NCBI RefSeq assembly: GCF_017355165.1
Contig: NZ_JADILK010000003.1
Coordinates: 186,001-250,000, forward strand
Origin: Bacillus sp. SD075
GTDB lineage: Bacteria > Bacillota > Bacilli > Bacillales > DSM-1321
Length of the DNA stretch: 64,000 nucleotides
Direction of reading: 5' to 3'
The position numbers and the translations under genes were made by a program. Within the stretch, counting starts at the first letter, position 1; each line of letters begins with the position of its first letter. The notes beneath the pieces are model-generated. The model saw only the letters and a list, made by a program, of their open reading frames with translations, did not search any database and was not told the origin of the DNA. This document shows, in pieces, positions 8,560-19,403 of the stretch.

Positions 8560-9858
8560 TTATTCAAAAAAGTAACCCAGGATTTTTTTGAATTTAGATT
8601 CACCTTTTTCACCTTGTTTTTTAGCCGTGTTCTCTTTGTTTTTCTGAGAAACCTTCTGGCTGCGCTGGTCGTTATCTTCTTGAGCTTGTCCAGCTGCTAC
8701 AGGAGTTTTATTAGCGGTGTTTTTTTGCATTCTCTCTTTCTTGCATGCATGTTTAATCAAACCAACAGCTGTCGTGTATTGAGGTTCCCTAACTCCGATG
8801 TAATTGGGTTCAGCTGTCCTAACTCGGTTTTGGAACACATATTGAGCTAGCTCCAGGACTCCCGGCATCTTGACGACGCCCCCGGTCAACACGAAACCAC
8901 CTGGTATATCCTGGAAGCCAAGTCTCCTCAAATCATCTTGAATCAACTCGAATATTTCGGTCACCCGCGCTTCAATGATATCCGAAAGCATTAACTGGTT
9001 GCAGGTCTGCTGCTGATCGCTGCCGATGATAGGTATTTGGAATACATCATCTTCAGACGCGTCATCATAAAAGGCATGTCCATGCTTTACTTTTATTTTC
9101 TCAGCTTCTTCCATCGTTGTCCTTAGCACGATGGAAAGGTCCTTCGTAAGTGTTTCCCCGCCTATAGGTATCACAGACGTATATTGTAAATAGCCTTGTT
9201 CGAAAATTGCCAGAGTCGTGGAACCTCCGCCAATATCGACAAGCGCCACACCAAGTTCTTTTTCATCCTTGGATAAAACAAGGGAACCTGCGGCTAAGGG
9301 CTGAAGGGCGATATCGGTTATTTCTAACCCTGCCCTTTCCACACAGCGCAGCGTATTATGTAAAATTGTCCGAAGACCTGTGATTAAAATCCCTCTCATT
9401 TCCAACCGGACACCTATCATGCCCCTTGGATCACTGATTTCATCAAGTTCATCAACTTTGTAGTGAATCGGCACCACGTCGATGATTTCCCTGTCGGATG
9501 GTATCGTTATTAACTCCGCTGCTTCTCTAACACGGAAAACGTCATGCTCGGTAATCTCTTTATTGTCACTGGATACCGCTACTACCCCATGACACGGCTG
9601 AAGCGTCACGTGATTTCCACTTATGCCGACGATTACCTTTTTTATCTCCATCCCTATCATCCGTTCTGCTTGCTCTATAGCCTTTTGAATGGATTGGACG
9701 GTTTCATCTATACCTACGATCGAACCCTTTTTGAGCCCCTCTGATTTAACATTTCCTACACCGATTATATTTAATGTGTCATTGACCATTTCCCCAATGA
9801 TAACTTTTACACTGGATGTACCGATGTCAAGACTTACGTATATTTCGTTGCTGTTCAT
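8560..9858 (-). CDS. ftsA: Divisome actin-like ATPase FtsA
   Basis: FtsA tethers FtsZ to the membrane. The 432-residue product has the actin-fold phosphate loops ([15 protein letters not shown] near the start; [15 protein letters not shown] near residue 202; [15 protein letters not shown] near residue 323). After a charged, low-complexity linker of about 45 residues it ends in an amphipathic membrane helix, [11 protein letters not shown]. The ATG follows AGGAGGTGCC. It is co-transcribed with ftsZ. Confidence 0.97.
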   Translation of the reverse strand: MNSNEIYVSLDIGTSSVKVIIGEMVNDTLNIIGVGNVKSEGLKKGSIVGIDETVQSIQKAIEQAERMIGMEIKKVIVGISGNHVTLQPCHGVVAVSSDNKEITEHDVFRVREAAELITIPSDREIIDVVPIHYKVDELDEISDPRGMIGVRLEMRGILITGLRTILHNTLRCVERAGLEITDIALQPLAAGSLVLSKDEKELGVALVDIGGGSTTLAIFEQGYLQYTSVIPIGGETLTKDLSIVLRTTMEEAEKIKVKHGHAFYDDASEDDVFQIPIIGSDQQQTCNQLMLSDIIEARVTEIFELIQDDLRRLGFQDIPGGFVLTGGVVKMPGVLELAQYVFQNRVRTAEPNYIGVREPQYTTAVGLIKHACKKERMQKNTANKTPVAAGQAQEDNDQRSQKVSQKNKENTAKKQGEKGESKFKKILGYFFE

Positions 9859-9927
9859 TCCATGGCACCTCCTTCAGTTTTATACATGTATTAGGTAGAA
9901 TAACATTTTTATATCGAAGACTTATAC

Positions 9928-9957
9928 ATTATAGAATAACAGAACTGATTACAACAA
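9928..9957 (-). promoter_or_regulatory. Candidate SigA promoter for ftsAZ
   Basis: On the minus strand TTGTTG (9957-9952), an 18-bp spacer and the perfect -10 box TATAAT (9933-9928) lie about 70 bp upstream of ftsA. No clear SigH site was found in the remaining sbp-ftsA gap. Confidence 0.55.
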
Positions 9958-10122
9958 CTCGCGAATTTCATATTAAGCGGTTCATTTTGTATTTTCTGAA
10001 CAAAACTCGTAAATTACTCACTCTATGGCGTTTTTTGTTCGCTTCTCAACAAAACTGATTGACTTAATAAACTAGATACTGCCTTAAACTATTCGTCATT
10101 TATCACTTAATTCCCTTTAAAA

Positions 10123-10488
10123 TTATAGATTTTTTTTCTGCTTTTTCCGGGAAATGGACCATTTTTCAATTAGGATCCTTCTAATCAGAGCGATATTTTG
10201 AAAGAGCCTTACACCGAACACAAAGATTGCGGCTAAATATAAGTCTACACCAAGATGTACACCTAGAAAAGCCAAACCTGCTGCTAAAATGATATTAAAG
10301 AAGAATCCAGTTACAAATACAACTTCATCATAAATATTTTGCAGATGTGCCCGTATGCCCCCAAATAAGGTATCAAAAGCAGCAAGCACGGCGATGGAGA
10401 GATAATTTGAATATTCATGGGGAATATCAAAATCAACCAAAAAACCGAGGGTGATTCCAATCAAGAGTCCAAATACTGGCAGCCACAT
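10123..10488 (-). CDS. sbp: Small basic protein Sbp (DUF1290 membrane protein)
   Basis: This 121-residue integral membrane protein has three to four hydrophobic segments and a basic C-terminal tail (RRILIEKWSISRKKQKK). It matches Sbp, encoded just upstream of ftsA in B. subtilis. Role unknown. The ATG overlaps the ylxX stop (TAATG), so translation is coupled. Confidence 0.9.
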   Translation of the reverse strand: MWLPVFGLLIGITLGFLVDFDIPHEYSNYLSIAVLAAFDTLFGGIRAHLQNIYDEVVFVTGFFFNIILAAGLAFLGVHLGVDLYLAAIFVFGVRLFQNIALIRRILIEKWSISRKKQKKNL

Positions 10489-11198
10489 TACGATTCCCCC
10501 CCATCCACAACGGGTTCCATGTAATCCACATTAATAGCATTTTGGTAGGCCGGCAATGTCAACTGACCGGATGGCACCTTAATCTGCACTTCAAAATTAT
10601 CTATAAAGAAATCATCCATAAGTTCGGAACCTTCAATACGCTGCTTCAGTTTCTTTGGATCAAACGTTATTGCCTGAATTTCGACCGGGTAATGCACAAG
10701 GGGATATCCGTCCATTTTCGGCTGCCCGTTTATATCCCGAATAACCGATGTCGATATATACCTTTGTCCTGAAATGGAAATTTGGTCAGCACCATACCTA
10801 TACATTTCATTAATGAGCCGAATGATCAGTACAGGTGAAATATACTCGACCTTCTCACCTAGAAGGACATCTGCCTTGATAGGCTGTATAGATACAATTA
10901 CTCCATTTCCCTTTATTTCAGTCAAACCTGCGTCAGTCTTTAATTCGGTCAGTGTGTCACGCAATACATCTTCTTTACTCTCATTTTTCTTTGATTCATA
11001 GGATGCTATTTTTCCCTCCAGCTTACTGATACCTTCTATTAAACCCGCCTGGGTCTGCTGTTCTTTCAATAAATCATTTTTCAGCTCCCACATATCCCTT
11101 GTATCGGAAATGACAGGCTGATTCACCAAATTGAATTGAATGGCGAGCATAAAGCCAGCAATCAACGTAACCAAACTAAAAGAAAGCTTTTTTTTCAT
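10488..11198 (-). CDS. ylxX: DUF881 division-cluster protein YlxX
   Basis: This DUF881 protein has one N-terminal membrane anchor, a short coiled coil (about residues 28-75) and an extracytoplasmic domain containing the family segment NEMYRYGADQISISGQRY. The ATG at 11198 lies 9 nt from GGTGAG; the upstream TTG is too close. It is a paralogue of the neighbouring ylxW. Function is unknown, but both genes are kept in the dcw cluster of many Bacillota. Confidence 0.88.
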   Translation of the reverse strand: MKKKLSFSLVTLIAGFMLAIQFNLVNQPVISDTRDMWELKNDLLKEQQTQAGLIEGISKLEGKIASYESKKNESKEDVLRDTLTELKTDAGLTEIKGNGVIVSIQPIKADVLLGEKVEYISPVLIIRLINEMYRYGADQISISGQRYISTSVIRDINGQPKMDGYPLVHYPVEIQAITFDPKKLKQRIEGSELMDDFFIDNFEVQIKVPSGQLTLPAYQNAINVDYMEPVVDGGES

Positions 11199-11240
11199 TT
11201 CCAATTTCTCACCAATCTTTCATCGAATCCGGCGGTCTGA

Positions 11241-11933
11241 TCACCCACCAATAATTGGATCAAAAATGATATTCTTTTGCTTTTCCACTGTAAAGATAAT
11301 ATTCTCATTAACCAGCTGTTCCTTGATGCCACCGGGTAAGTCTAATGAAGCACCCAGGACATCCGGGTCCCCAATCGCAGATATGATGAAGGGAGCAGGA
11401 TGCTGATGACCATCGATTGTAATCACTGGCCCATTACACATTATGTATGAATCATGATTTAACCTTTGACCATTAATCGCAACAGCCTCTGCACCTGATA
11501 TGTATAGTTCGTTGACGACCTTGAAGACATGCTGTTCATGGACGAGGTAATTATTAACATTGGCTTTCGAATCCATATCTGTACCATCTTCAAGTATCAC
11601 TTGAAGCCCTGGGCCCTTCACTTTCACTTTTCCAAGAAACATACGGTATTTTTCCGTATCCTTTGCCAAATTGAAAAAAAGCTGCTTTTCCTGAGCTAGG
11701 TCTTTTTCTATTTGGGATACATTTTCTTGCTTCTGAAGGAGTTCCTTCTGAAGTTCCCGGTTCTGTTTCTCTTGTTCGATCAGCTGCTGCCTGAGCTCAT
11801 ATTCCTGATCCCAGGCTTTGTCCTTCCCGGTACCTTCACCTTCTTTGGTCAGATTGTAAGAGAAGGCAATCATGAATCCGAGAACCACGCAAACCAGGGG
11901 TAAAACCACCTGTTTGCCATTAATTTTCCTCAT
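11241..11933 (-). CDS. ylxW: DUF881 division-cluster protein YlxW
   Basis: The 230-residue DUF881 protein has a single N-terminal membrane segment, a Gln/Glu-rich coiled coil (about residues 35-80) and the extracytoplasmic domain with NELYISGAEAVAINGQRL, parallel to YlxX. The ATG at 11933 has AAGGATG upstream. It overlaps the end of divIB by 14 bp, showing tight operon packing. Confidence 0.88.
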   Translation of the reverse strand: MRKINGKQVVLPLVCVVLGFMIAFSYNLTKEGEGTGKDKAWDQEYELRQQLIEQEKQNRELQKELLQKQENVSQIEKDLAQEKQLFFNLAKDTEKYRMFLGKVKVKGPGLQVILEDGTDMDSKANVNNYLVHEQHVFKVVNELYISGAEAVAINGQRLNHDSYIMCNGPVITIDGHQHPAPFIISAIGDPDVLGASLDLPGGIKEQLVNENIIFTVEKQKNIIFDPIIGG

Positions 11934-12702
11934 TGGTGTCATCCTTTAGTTCAGCGTCTTCATATGCTTTAAAATAAGAACCCACTTCCAGATCGATGAC
12001 TCCCTTCACCTCTGGATCCAATTGGCTGACAATCGATGGATAGTGAATCATTTTCTCGTATAAAGTACGGCTTGTCGCACTTACTTCAAACCCATCGTTC
12101 ATAAACATGACGATATGATAGACATCGGTTTTGGTTGGAGCGTAATGAATCTCTGAAATGGCATTCTGAATCTCTACAGGAAGCTTGTCCAGCTCTTCTA
12201 AAAGCAACTTTAATGCTTTACCCTCTTTGAAACCAATTAAAACAGGGGCAAATACTGGAATTTCGCCAGTTGCTAACTCCTCCAACACAGACCCGTTTTC
12301 CAAAATGGGTGCAAACTTCCCCTTATTGGACAGATATGCCATCCTGTTATGTTCCGAAACCGTAATTTTAATGGAATTAGGAAATACCGGTGTAACCTTA
12401 ACGCTTTTTATTTCTTGATTTTTTTTGATATTGGCTGCAGCTATCCCTGTATCAACCTTCCAGATGCTTCGATCCTTCTTCACCTTACTCAATTTAATGA
12501 TCTGTTTGGAAGTAATATAACGATTCCCCTCTACCTGCACAGATTTCACATAGCTCAACGGGGATAAGAAATACAGCACACAAGCAACCAAAATGAAGAA
12601 AAGGGAAAGCAAAAGAATAAGTCGCCTGTTTGCTTTGCTTTTTCTTAATTGTTTTAATTTCGGGATGCGGTCCTCAATGGAAACGATTTTCCCCTTTTCC
12701 AT
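11920..12702 (-). CDS. divIB: Cell-division protein DivIB/FtsQ
   Basis: DivIB is a bitopic divisome protein that stabilises FtsL and DivIC. The product has a basic cytoplasmic N terminus, one membrane helix (about residues 28-48) and a POTRA domain starting SYVKSVQVEGNRYITSKQI. A beta domain and an acidic tail follow. The ATG at 12702 follows AGAGGTGAAGGG. Its 260 residues are close to B. subtilis DivIB. Confidence 0.95.
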   Translation of the reverse strand: MEKGKIVSIEDRIPKLKQLRKSKANRRLILLLSLFFILVACVLYFLSPLSYVKSVQVEGNRYITSKQIIKLSKVKKDRSIWKVDTGIAAANIKKNQEIKSVKVTPVFPNSIKITVSEHNRMAYLSNKGKFAPILENGSVLEELATGEIPVFAPVLIGFKEGKALKLLLEELDKLPVEIQNAISEIHYAPTKTDVYHIVMFMNDGFEVSATSRTLYEKMIHYPSIVSQLDPEVKGVIDLEVGSYFKAYEDAELKDDTNEEN

Positions 12703-12828
12703 TCCCTTCACCTCTTCCTGAAAAAATGGATGGCTCTTGACAGTGCGAAATCAACAAACTCAATATTTGGTTATTAACAAACTTTAAAAGGTAACACATT
12801 ATATCACAAAATTTGGATATAATGAATC

Positions 12829-13740
12829 CTATTGTTTTCTGCCGATAATTTCCACTTCTGTTTCCATTTCAATTTCAAATTTATCATACACCGTATCCTT
12901 CACATGCTGTATCAAGGCTTGAACATCCGCTGCACTTCCATTACCTGTGTTAACGATAAAGTTCCCATGCATCGGTGAAATTTGAGCTCCGCCAATAGAA
13001 TGTCCTTTCAAGCCCGCATTCTCGACCAATTTACCAGCATGATTTGGAAGCGGGTTCCTAAATATGCTACCGGCACATGGAAGATTATACGGCTGGGTTT
13101 CTTTACGATAATTCTTGTTATTCTGCATTCTTTCAACGATTTCGGTTTTATTGCCCTCTGTCAATTGAAAAATTGCTTCCAGTACGATACCAGGTCTTTT
13201 CTTCTGAAGCAGAGAGGTTCGATAAGAAAACTCCATGTCTTCCTTTGAAAGCCAAGCTAAAGTTCCATCTTCGAAAAGAACATGTGCCTCCTTGAGGATT
13301 TCACTCATATCGGAACCGTGTGCACCAGCGTTCATATAGACAGCTCCGCCGACGGAACCAGGAATTCCACTGGCAAATTCCAATCCTGCATACCCTTTTT
13401 TACTGATTTGTACGGACAGGCTGACAAGTGATACCCCAGCTCCTGCCTTAATCTCCGTTCCATTAATCTCGAGATGGTCAAGCCCTTTACCCAATTTAAG
13501 CACGGCACCTTCCATTCCGCCATCACTGATAAGTAGGTTCGAGCCCCTGCCGATCACCCTCCATGGCATCCCATGTTCTTTGATGACCTGCATCGCTTTT
13601 TCTATATTTTCAATGGATGACGGCACGATGAATAAATCAGCCGGTCCCCCAATTTTCATAGTTGTATGATTCGCAAGCGGTTCCTGTTCCAGAACTTTGC
13701 CGATTTTCATTTCAGTTAATTGCTTTATCACATTATCCAT
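12829..13740 (-). CDS. murB: UDP-N-acetylenolpyruvoylglucosamine reductase MurB
   Basis: MurB reduces the enolpyruvyl group of UDP-GlcNAc-enolpyruvate to give UDP-MurNAc, using FAD and NADPH. The 303-residue length equals B. subtilis MurB. FAD-site motifs include [27 protein letters not shown] and [22 protein letters not shown]. The substrate region [10 protein letters not shown] is followed by [13 protein letters not shown]. The upstream neighbour is spoVE, not murG, and the gene has its own promoter. Confidence 0.97.
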   Translation of the reverse strand: MDNVIKQLTEMKIGKVLEQEPLANHTTMKIGGPADLFIVPSSIENIEKAMQVIKEHGMPWRVIGRGSNLLISDGGMEGAVLKLGKGLDHLEINGTEIKAGAGVSLVSLSVQISKKGYAGLEFASGIPGSVGGAVYMNAGAHGSDMSEILKEAHVLFEDGTLAWLSKEDMEFSYRTSLLQKKRPGIVLEAIFQLTEGNKTEIVERMQNNKNYRKETQPYNLPCAGSIFRNPLPNHAGKLVENAGLKGHSIGGAQISPMHGNFIVNTGNGSAADVQALIQHVKDTVYDKFEIEMETEVEIIGRKQ

Positions 13741-14030
13741 GATAAACCTCCTTGTTGTTCCAAAAATTCCAAGTTATGATTTTCATTTCCTCTTCCATGA
13801 GGACACTTATATTACAAGATAAACAACGCCTTTTTAGCAGAAAAAAGAACAGAAGCAAGCCCCAGTACGGCCTAACCCTCTTATACTATAGTCTAAACAA
13901 AGCCGTATTGCCAATATTTATTGTGGATTCCCCAACATTCATACATGGTAATATTTAAGCGGCATTTCAATTATTTCTAAATTCCGGCGGAGCATCGTCC
14001 AAAATCGTTTTCCTGCAAGGGTTTTAATGT
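13741..14030. other. Gap where murG is expected; no gene seen
   Basis: In B. subtilis murG lies between spoVE and murB. Here the 353-bp gap holds only the murB ribosome site and promoter, about 115 bp without recognisable features, and the spoVE terminator. Neither strand has an open frame resembling MurG, which is about 360 residues long. Confidence 0.8.
13885..13914 (-). promoter_or_regulatory. Candidate SigA promoter for murB
   Basis: On the minus strand TTGGCA (13914-13909) and TATAGT (13890-13885) are separated by 18 bp. It would start a murB-divIB-ylxW-ylxX-sbp transcript downstream of the spoVE terminator. Confidence 0.6.
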
Positions 14031-14068
14031 AAAAAAAGGAAGTCCCGCATTTAACAGGACCTCCCTTT
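14031..14068 (-). terminator. Terminator after spoVE
   Basis: On the minus strand GGAGGTCC and GGACTTCC pair (one G-T) around an 11-nt loop and are followed by TTTTTTT. It lies 30 bp after the spoVE stop. Confidence 0.85.
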
Positions 14069-14093
14069 TGCCAAACCATATATTTTATTTATT

Positions 14094-15194
14094 TCAGAAC
14101 CTTGAATAACGGCTAATATTCAGGAGCACCCCAATCGCCATCAACATGAGTGTCAAAGATGAACCTCCATAACTTAAGAGGGGCAAGGTGATCCCCGTAA
14201 CTGGCATCAGTCCCGTTACCACCCCTATATTGATCATCACTTGAATGGCGACCATTGCAATGATTCCAACCGCTACAAGGCTCCCATACAAATCAGGGGC
14301 ACCAAGCGCAATCCGAATGCCCCGCCACAGCATAAGGGCAAATAATAAGATGACCAGGGAGCCCCCGATGAAGCCGAGTTCCTCGGAAAGTATGGCAAAA
14401 ATGAAATCAGTCTGCGGTTCTGGTAAATAGAAAAATTTTTGACGGCTTTGCCCGAGTCCCAAGCCGAACAATCCCCCAGGGCCGATTGCATAAAACGATT
14501 GAATCATTTGAAATCCACTGCCCAAAGGGTCTTCCCAAGGATCCAGAAAAGACGTGATCCTTTTTATCCGGTAGGGCGCTGACAAAATCAGACCGATAAA
14601 ACCTGCTACTCCGATTAGACCCAAGCCTACAAAATGACTGATCTTTGCCCCGGAAATAAAAATCATAACGATGCATGTTCCAACCATTACCGTTCCCGTT
14701 CCTAGGTCCGGCTGTAACATGATCAATCCAAATGCCAAAAACACTAAACCCAAGGATGGAAGCATCCCCTTTTTAAAGGAGGTGATCAGCTTTTGCCGTT
14801 CTGATAAAAACTTAGCTAAAAAAGCGATCATCGCCAGCTTCATGAACTCAGAGGGTTGGACCGAAAAGGCACCTACACCAATCCAGCTCCTCGAACCATT
14901 TCTCGCCATCCCTATACCTGGTACAAGCACAGCCAGTAACATAATGAAACAAATGATGATAAGGATCTTGGCCCATGTCCGCCACGTCCAGTAATCCACA
15001 TTCATGATGAAAAACATGGCTATCACACCAACACAGGCAAACAGCAACTGTCTTTTAGCAAAATAAAACGAATCATCAAATTTATATGTTGCCCAAATAG
15101 CACTCGCGCTGTAAACCATGATTAATCCAACAGTCAAAAGACTTAAGGTGACGATTATGAGAATGAGATCAGGATTCGACTTTTTTAATGGCAC
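14094..15194 (-). CDS. spoVE: SEDS-family peptidoglycan polymerase SpoVE (FtsW/RodA type)
   Basis: SEDS proteins polymerise lipid II into glycan strands; SpoVE works with SpoVD to build spore cortex. The product has about ten membrane helices and SEDS landmarks: LMVYSASAIWATYKF near the start, GGLFGLGLGQSRQKFFYLPEPQTDFIFA near residue 240 (shown in part) and the C-terminal LPLLSYGGSSL. GTG at 15194, 6 nt from AGAGGTGG, gives 366 residues, equal to B. subtilis SpoVE. Because ftsW is missing near pyc, an additional vegetative role cannot be excluded. Confidence 0.92.
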   Translation of the reverse strand: MPLKKSNPDLILIIVTLSLLTVGLIMVYSASAIWATYKFDDSFYFAKRQLLFACVGVIAMFFIMNVDYWTWRTWAKILIIICFIMLLAVLVPGIGMARNGSRSWIGVGAFSVQPSEFMKLAMIAFLAKFLSERQKLITSFKKGMLPSLGLVFLAFGLIMLQPDLGTGTVMVGTCIVMIFISGAKISHFVGLGLIGVAGFIGLILSAPYRIKRITSFLDPWEDPLGSGFQMIQSFYAIGPGGLFGLGLGQSRQKFFYLPEPQTDFIFAILSEELGFIGGSLVILLFALMLWRGIRIALGAPDLYGSLVAVGIIAMVAIQVMINIGVVTGLMPVTGITLPLLSYGGSSLTLMLMAIGVLLNISRYSRF

Positions 15195-15270
15195 GGACAT
15201 CCACCTCTAGGAAGTTTTTCGAGCCTACGAATATAAACATCAATGCTGATTGCTTGTCAGCACTTTAGTC

Positions 15271-15305
15271 AAAAAAAAGCGATAACGGCTCATTATCGCT
15301 TTTTT
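15271..15305 (-). terminator. Terminator after murD
   Basis: AGCGATAA (15279-15286) pairs with TTATCGCT (15293-15300), with T-runs on both strands. It separates murE-mraY-murD from spoVE. Confidence 0.88.
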
Positions 15306-15352
15306 CCAAGGTGTCAACGTAGAAGCAGGTTCACTTCTCTCTGCGAAAGCTC

Positions 15353-16705
15353 TTACTTAAGTTTATGCACGGCCCCCATAAACATGTCTCCTCTTTGCTC
15401 AAAAGTTTTATATTGATCCCAGCTTGCACAAGCCGGGGAGAGAAGAATGCAGTCGCCTGCATTTGATAATTCAAATGCAGCCGGCACGGCCTTTTCTACA
15501 TTATCGACACGTTTTATATTCGCTATTCCTATTTCTTTTGCTACCCGTTCAATTTTTTCTGCCGTTTCACCAAAAGTTATCACGGCTTTGACATTTTTCA
15601 TCGCCGGTTTCAACTCATCAAATTCATTTCCCCGATCCAAACCGCCTGCCAATAAGATGACAGGTTCCGCAAAGGAAGTTAGCGCTTTGGATGCTGCAAG
15701 AATGTTCGTCGCTTTCGAATCATTATAAAATTTACGGTTATCGATCGTTGCTACGAACTGCAGACGGTGCTCAACACCATAAAATGTTTTCAGTACAGTC
15801 TGAATGGCTTCGTTAGCTACACCCTTCAGTTTGGCGGCTGAGATGGCGGCGAGCACATTTTCCAAATTATGCTTCCCAGGAAGGGCTATCTCTGAAACTT
15901 CAATGATCTTTTCTCCACGGAAACATGCTGCACCATCTTCCACATAGGCTCCATTCTCATGCTTCATTTCAGCTGAAAAAGGAACAAGTTCAGCCTTGGT
16001 CTTGTTCGCCATGGATAAAACAAGATCTTGATCTGCATTATATATCATGAAATCTGAGGCTATTTGATTTTTCGTAATGGCAGCTTTTGCTTCGACATAT
16101 TCCTGTTTAGAACTGTGATAATCCAAATGTGCATCATACAAATTTGTCACGATTGAGATTTCAGGACGAAATTCGTCTATTCCCATTAACTGAAACGATG
16201 ATAATTCAATGACGATCGAGTCATCTGGTTTTGCTTTTTCAGCGACACCTGAAGCCACTGTCCCGATATTACCGGCAATCAGCGGGGATTTTTCACCGGT
16301 CTTCAACATTTCGTATATTAATGTTGTCGTGGTCGTTTTCCCATTCGTACCAGTGATTCCGATAAAAGGTGCTTCACTTATCTGATAGGCCAGTTCCACT
16401 TCCGTGATTACTGGAATCCCTTTTTCCAATGCCCCTTTTACAATAGGGTTGCGATAGGGGATTCCCGGGTTTTTAACGATCAGCTCGAAACCCTCATCAA
16501 GAAGCTCGATCGGATGACTACCACAGATGACTTTGATTCCCTGTTCAAGAAGTCCTTGAGCCTCAGGATTTTCCGATAATGGCTTCATGTCATTGACCGT
16601 CACGAAAGCACCTAATTTATGTAGGAGCGAAGCTGCCATCACTCCGCTTTTTGCCAAACCCAATACTAATATCTTTTTCTCTGAATACTTTACAGTCTCT
16701 CTCAA
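15353..16705 (-). CDS. murD: UDP-MurNAc-L-Ala:D-Glu ligase MurD
   Basis: MurD adds D-glutamate to UDP-MurNAc-L-Ala in the cytoplasm, using ATP. The 450-residue product has the N-terminal UDP-binding Rossmann motif ([15 protein letters not shown]), the ATP loop [18 protein letters not shown] near residue 116, the metal-site ELSSFQL and the C-terminal [15 protein letters not shown] and [19 protein letters not shown]. The start is TTG at 16705, directly next to the mraY stop, behind GAGGTG. Confidence 0.97.
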   Translation of the reverse strand: MRETVKYSEKKILVLGLAKSGVMAASLLHKLGAFVTVNDMKPLSENPEAQGLLEQGIKVICGSHPIELLDEGFELIVKNPGIPYRNPIVKGALEKGIPVITEVELAYQISEAPFIGITGTNGKTTTTTLIYEMLKTGEKSPLIAGNIGTVASGVAEKAKPDDSIVIELSSFQLMGIDEFRPEISIVTNLYDAHLDYHSSKQEYVEAKAAITKNQIASDFMIYNADQDLVLSMANKTKAELVPFSAEMKHENGAYVEDGAACFRGEKIIEVSEIALPGKHNLENVLAAISAAKLKGVANEAIQTVLKTFYGVEHRLQFVATIDNRKFYNDSKATNILAASKALTSFAEPVILLAGGLDRGNEFDELKPAMKNVKAVITFGETAEKIERVAKEIGIANIKRVDNVEKAVPAAFELSNAGDCILLSPACASWDQYKTFEQRGDMFMGAVHKLK

Positions 16706-17683
16706 TTATATCCACACCTCTAAATAGATTCCGAGTACCGCACACAGCAGCCCCACTGTCCAGAAAGTCACGACGACGCGCCATTCCGACCAGCCGGAAA
16801 GCTCATAATGGTGGTGAAGCGGACTCATTTTAAAAATACGTTTACCAGTCGTTTTAAAAGATCCTACCTGCAGGATAACCGAGAGCGTCTCAATGACGAA
16901 GACTCCTCCAATGATTACCAGGAGGATTTCAAGCTTTGTTAACAAGGCGATGGTTGCGATCGCTCCTCCAAGGGCCAAGGAACCCGTATCCCCCATGAAA
17001 ACCTTTGCGGGATGTGCATTGAATACCAAAAATCCAAGTACTGCACCGACAACCGCCACCGAAAAAATAGCGACATCATATTGTGACTGACTCCAGGCCA
17101 AAATGGCAAAAGCTCCAAAGGCAATGGCCGAAGTTCCTGAGACAAGTCCATCAAGCCCATCCGTCAAATTGACGGCATTCGAAAAACCTACCAGCCAGAA
17201 AATAACGATAAACAGATAAAACCAGCCAAAATCAAAAGCAAAGTCAGTGCCTGGGATCGTCAATTCCGGATTAAAACGGTCTGTCTGCTTAAAGACGAAG
17301 TAAAAGATGACCGAAATCACAATTTGTCCAAGCAGTTTTTGCTTGGAAGTCAGTCCTAGGTTTCGCTTCATGACCACTTTGATGAAATCATCCAGGAAAC
17401 CTAATAAACCAAATCCTAAAGTAACGAATAATAATAAATACGTTTCGGTTGAAGGTGCCGAAAATTTCAAAGTCATGACTAGTGTTGCGATGGTAACGGA
17501 TAATAATATGACCAAACCGCCCATTGTGGGTGTTCCCGTTTTCTTCAGATGCGATTGTGGTCCTTCTTCCCTGATACTTTGCCCGAATTTCAATCTTCTT
17601 AAAAACGGGATGAAAATCGGCGAAAGAAGAACGGTTACTAAAAACGCCACCAAAATCGTATAAAAAATCACTTGTTCCAACAT
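16706..17683 (-). CDS. mraY: Phospho-MurNAc-pentapeptide transferase MraY
   Basis: MraY transfers phospho-MurNAc-pentapeptide to undecaprenyl phosphate, forming lipid I at the membrane. The 325-residue product has ten hydrophobic segments. Conserved cytoplasmic loops include [29 protein letters not shown] (with the DD pair), [11 protein letters not shown] and the late metal site [13 protein letters not shown] and [15 protein letters not shown]. It is translationally adjacent to murD. Confidence 0.97.
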   Translation of the reverse strand: MLEQVIFYTILVAFLVTVLLSPIFIPFLRRLKFGQSIREEGPQSHLKKTGTPTMGGLVILLSVTIATLVMTLKFSAPSTETYLLLFVTLGFGLLGFLDDFIKVVMKRNLGLTSKQKLLGQIVISVIFYFVFKQTDRFNPELTIPGTDFAFDFGWFYLFIVIFWLVGFSNAVNLTDGLDGLVSGTSAIAFGAFAILAWSQSQYDVAIFSVAVVGAVLGFLVFNAHPAKVFMGDTGSLALGGAIATIALLTKLEILLVIIGGVFVIETLSVILQVGSFKTTGKRIFKMSPLHHHYELSGWSEWRVVVTFWTVGLLCAVLGIYLEVWI

Positions 17684-17772
17684 TCCTTACTCCCTCATTC
17701 CTAACACAATTCAAATATAAAATTCTGCTTGATGTCTTTTCTTATTTGTTGCATGGCAATTTCAGCTTAGGT

Positions 17773-19245
17773 TCAAACTGAACCCAAACGACTTTGAATC
17801 GCCTTTTCCGCTTCTTCGCGGTCATCGAAGTGAAGCACTTCGTCACCGACCAATTGATAGGTTTCATGGCCTTTTCCAGCTATTAATATAACGTCGCCCT
17901 CTTCCGCCTTGGAAACAGCGTAATCTATTGCCTGCCTGCGGTCTTCAATAACCGTATATTCTTTACCTGCCACACCGGCTTCCATATCCCGCAGGATCTG
18001 GGCAGCATCTTCACTGCGTGGATTATCCGAAGTGAAGATCGGATCAGTAGCCAGGCTACATGCAATTTCGGCCATGATGGGACGCTTTGTCTTGTCTCGG
18101 TCCCCTCCGCAGCCCACTATCACAAAGATTTTCTTTCTAGCAAACTCGCCAACAGTCTTTAAAACATTTTCTAAACTGTCCGGAGTGTGGGCATAGTCAA
18201 CAATGACCGGGAAGTCCTGATTCGCTGTAATGAGCTCAAAACGGCCTGCAACACCTTTTATTTCCTCGATGGACCTAATTGTCTCATCTAAACCGTTACC
18301 TGCGCACAAGGCAGCAGAGATGGCAGAGAGTACATTATAAACACTGAATTTACCAATTAGCTTCAGCTGAATGTAACGCTCTTCTTTACCTGCTGTCAAG
18401 GTGAACGATGTGCCATTTGCATCAATTTTTATATCCTTGGCCCTGATATCTGCTTCTTTGTCTATGCCGTATGTTACGACTGTAGCAGCAGTCGCTTTAA
18501 TGAAATCAGCTGTTGCCTCATCATCAGCATTAAGCACGGCATATTTAGGACGATTTTCTATGTAAGCATTGCCAAGCTGTGAGAAAAACAGGGATTTCGC
18601 CTGCCTGTATCTGTCCATCGTTTTATGAAAATCCAAATGATCCTGTGTGAGATTCGTAAAGACGGCAATATCAAAATCACAGCCATGGACGCGTCCAAGC
18701 TCAAGTGCATGCGATGAAACTTCCATTATGGCCGTGGTAACAGATGCTTCGGCCATTTCATGAAAAGCCTTCTGCAGCGTAACGCTATCCGGCGTCGTAT
18801 TCTTAGTTTCGTATACCGTATCGGCCACTTTCGTATACATCGTACCAATCAAACCTGTTTTTTCTTGTCGATCCTCGAAAATCTTTTCCAATAAGTGACT
18901 GGTCGTCGTCTTTCCATTCGTACCTGTAATTCCGATCAAGCGCATCTTTTGAGTCGGATGGCCATAGAATGCGTCGGCAAGCACTGCCATCGCCCTGCTC
19001 GAATCCCTAACTACAATCACGGGAACATCGAGGTCAAGCGGCCTTTCGGCAATGACGGCTGCAGCTCCATGTTCCACAGCAAGTTGGGCAAAATCATGAC
19101 CATCAACTGTATAACCTTTTATACAAACAAATAAACTTCCGTCTATGACTTTACGGTTATCATTTTCAATGGAGGTGATTTTAGGATTTTCTCCTTCATA
19201 CGTAAATAAGGAGTTTAAATAAGATAGTAATTTGTGAAGCTTCAT
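17773..19245 (-). CDS. murE: UDP-MurNAc-tripeptide synthetase MurE
   Basis: MurE adds the third stem-peptide residue to UDP-MurNAc-L-Ala-D-Glu. The 490-residue product has the ATP loop [19 protein letters not shown] near residue 109, the carbamylated-lysine region, [14 protein letters not shown] and the substrate motif [14 protein letters not shown] is typical of meso-diaminopimelate-adding enzymes, so a DAP peptidoglycan is predicted. It lies downstream of the spoVD terminator. Confidence 0.97.
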   Translation of the reverse strand: MKLHKLLSYLNSLFTYEGENPKITSIENDNRKVIDGSLFVCIKGYTVDGHDFAQLAVEHGAAAVIAERPLDLDVPVIVVRDSSRAMAVLADAFYGHPTQKMRLIGITGTNGKTTTSHLLEKIFEDRQEKTGLIGTMYTKVADTVYETKNTTPDSVTLQKAFHEMAEASVTTAIMEVSSHALELGRVHGCDFDIAVFTNLTQDHLDFHKTMDRYRQAKSLFFSQLGNAYIENRPKYAVLNADDEATADFIKATAATVVTYGIDKEADIRAKDIKIDANGTSFTLTAGKEERYIQLKLIGKFSVYNVLSAISAALCAGNGLDETIRSIEEIKGVAGRFELITANQDFPVIVDYAHTPDSLENVLKTVGEFARKKIFVIVGCGGDRDKTKRPIMAEIACSLATDPIFTSDNPRSEDAAQILRDMEAGVAGKEYTVIEDRRQAIDYAVSKAEEGDVILIAGKGHETYQLVGDEVLHFDDREEAEKAIQSRLGSV

Positions 19246-19345
19246 TTTTCCATCCCTCTCAACTTAATTTGAGGATTCATTATATGTGATTAGCCTTGGC
19301 TTGTCGAGAAACCAATTTCAATTATACGGGGTTATCCCGACTCCG

Positions 19346-19380
19346 TAAACAAAGCGGCTGATGATTCTTCAGCCGCTTTA
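19346..19380 (-). terminator. Terminator after spoVD
   Basis: AAAGCGGCTGA and TCAGCCGCTTT (19351-19379) are perfectly complementary around a 7-nt loop. On the minus strand TTTGTTT follows the stem. It lies 25 bp past the spoVD stop. Confidence 0.8.
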
Positions 19381-19403
19381 ACTATTCATATATTATATTA
19401 TAC

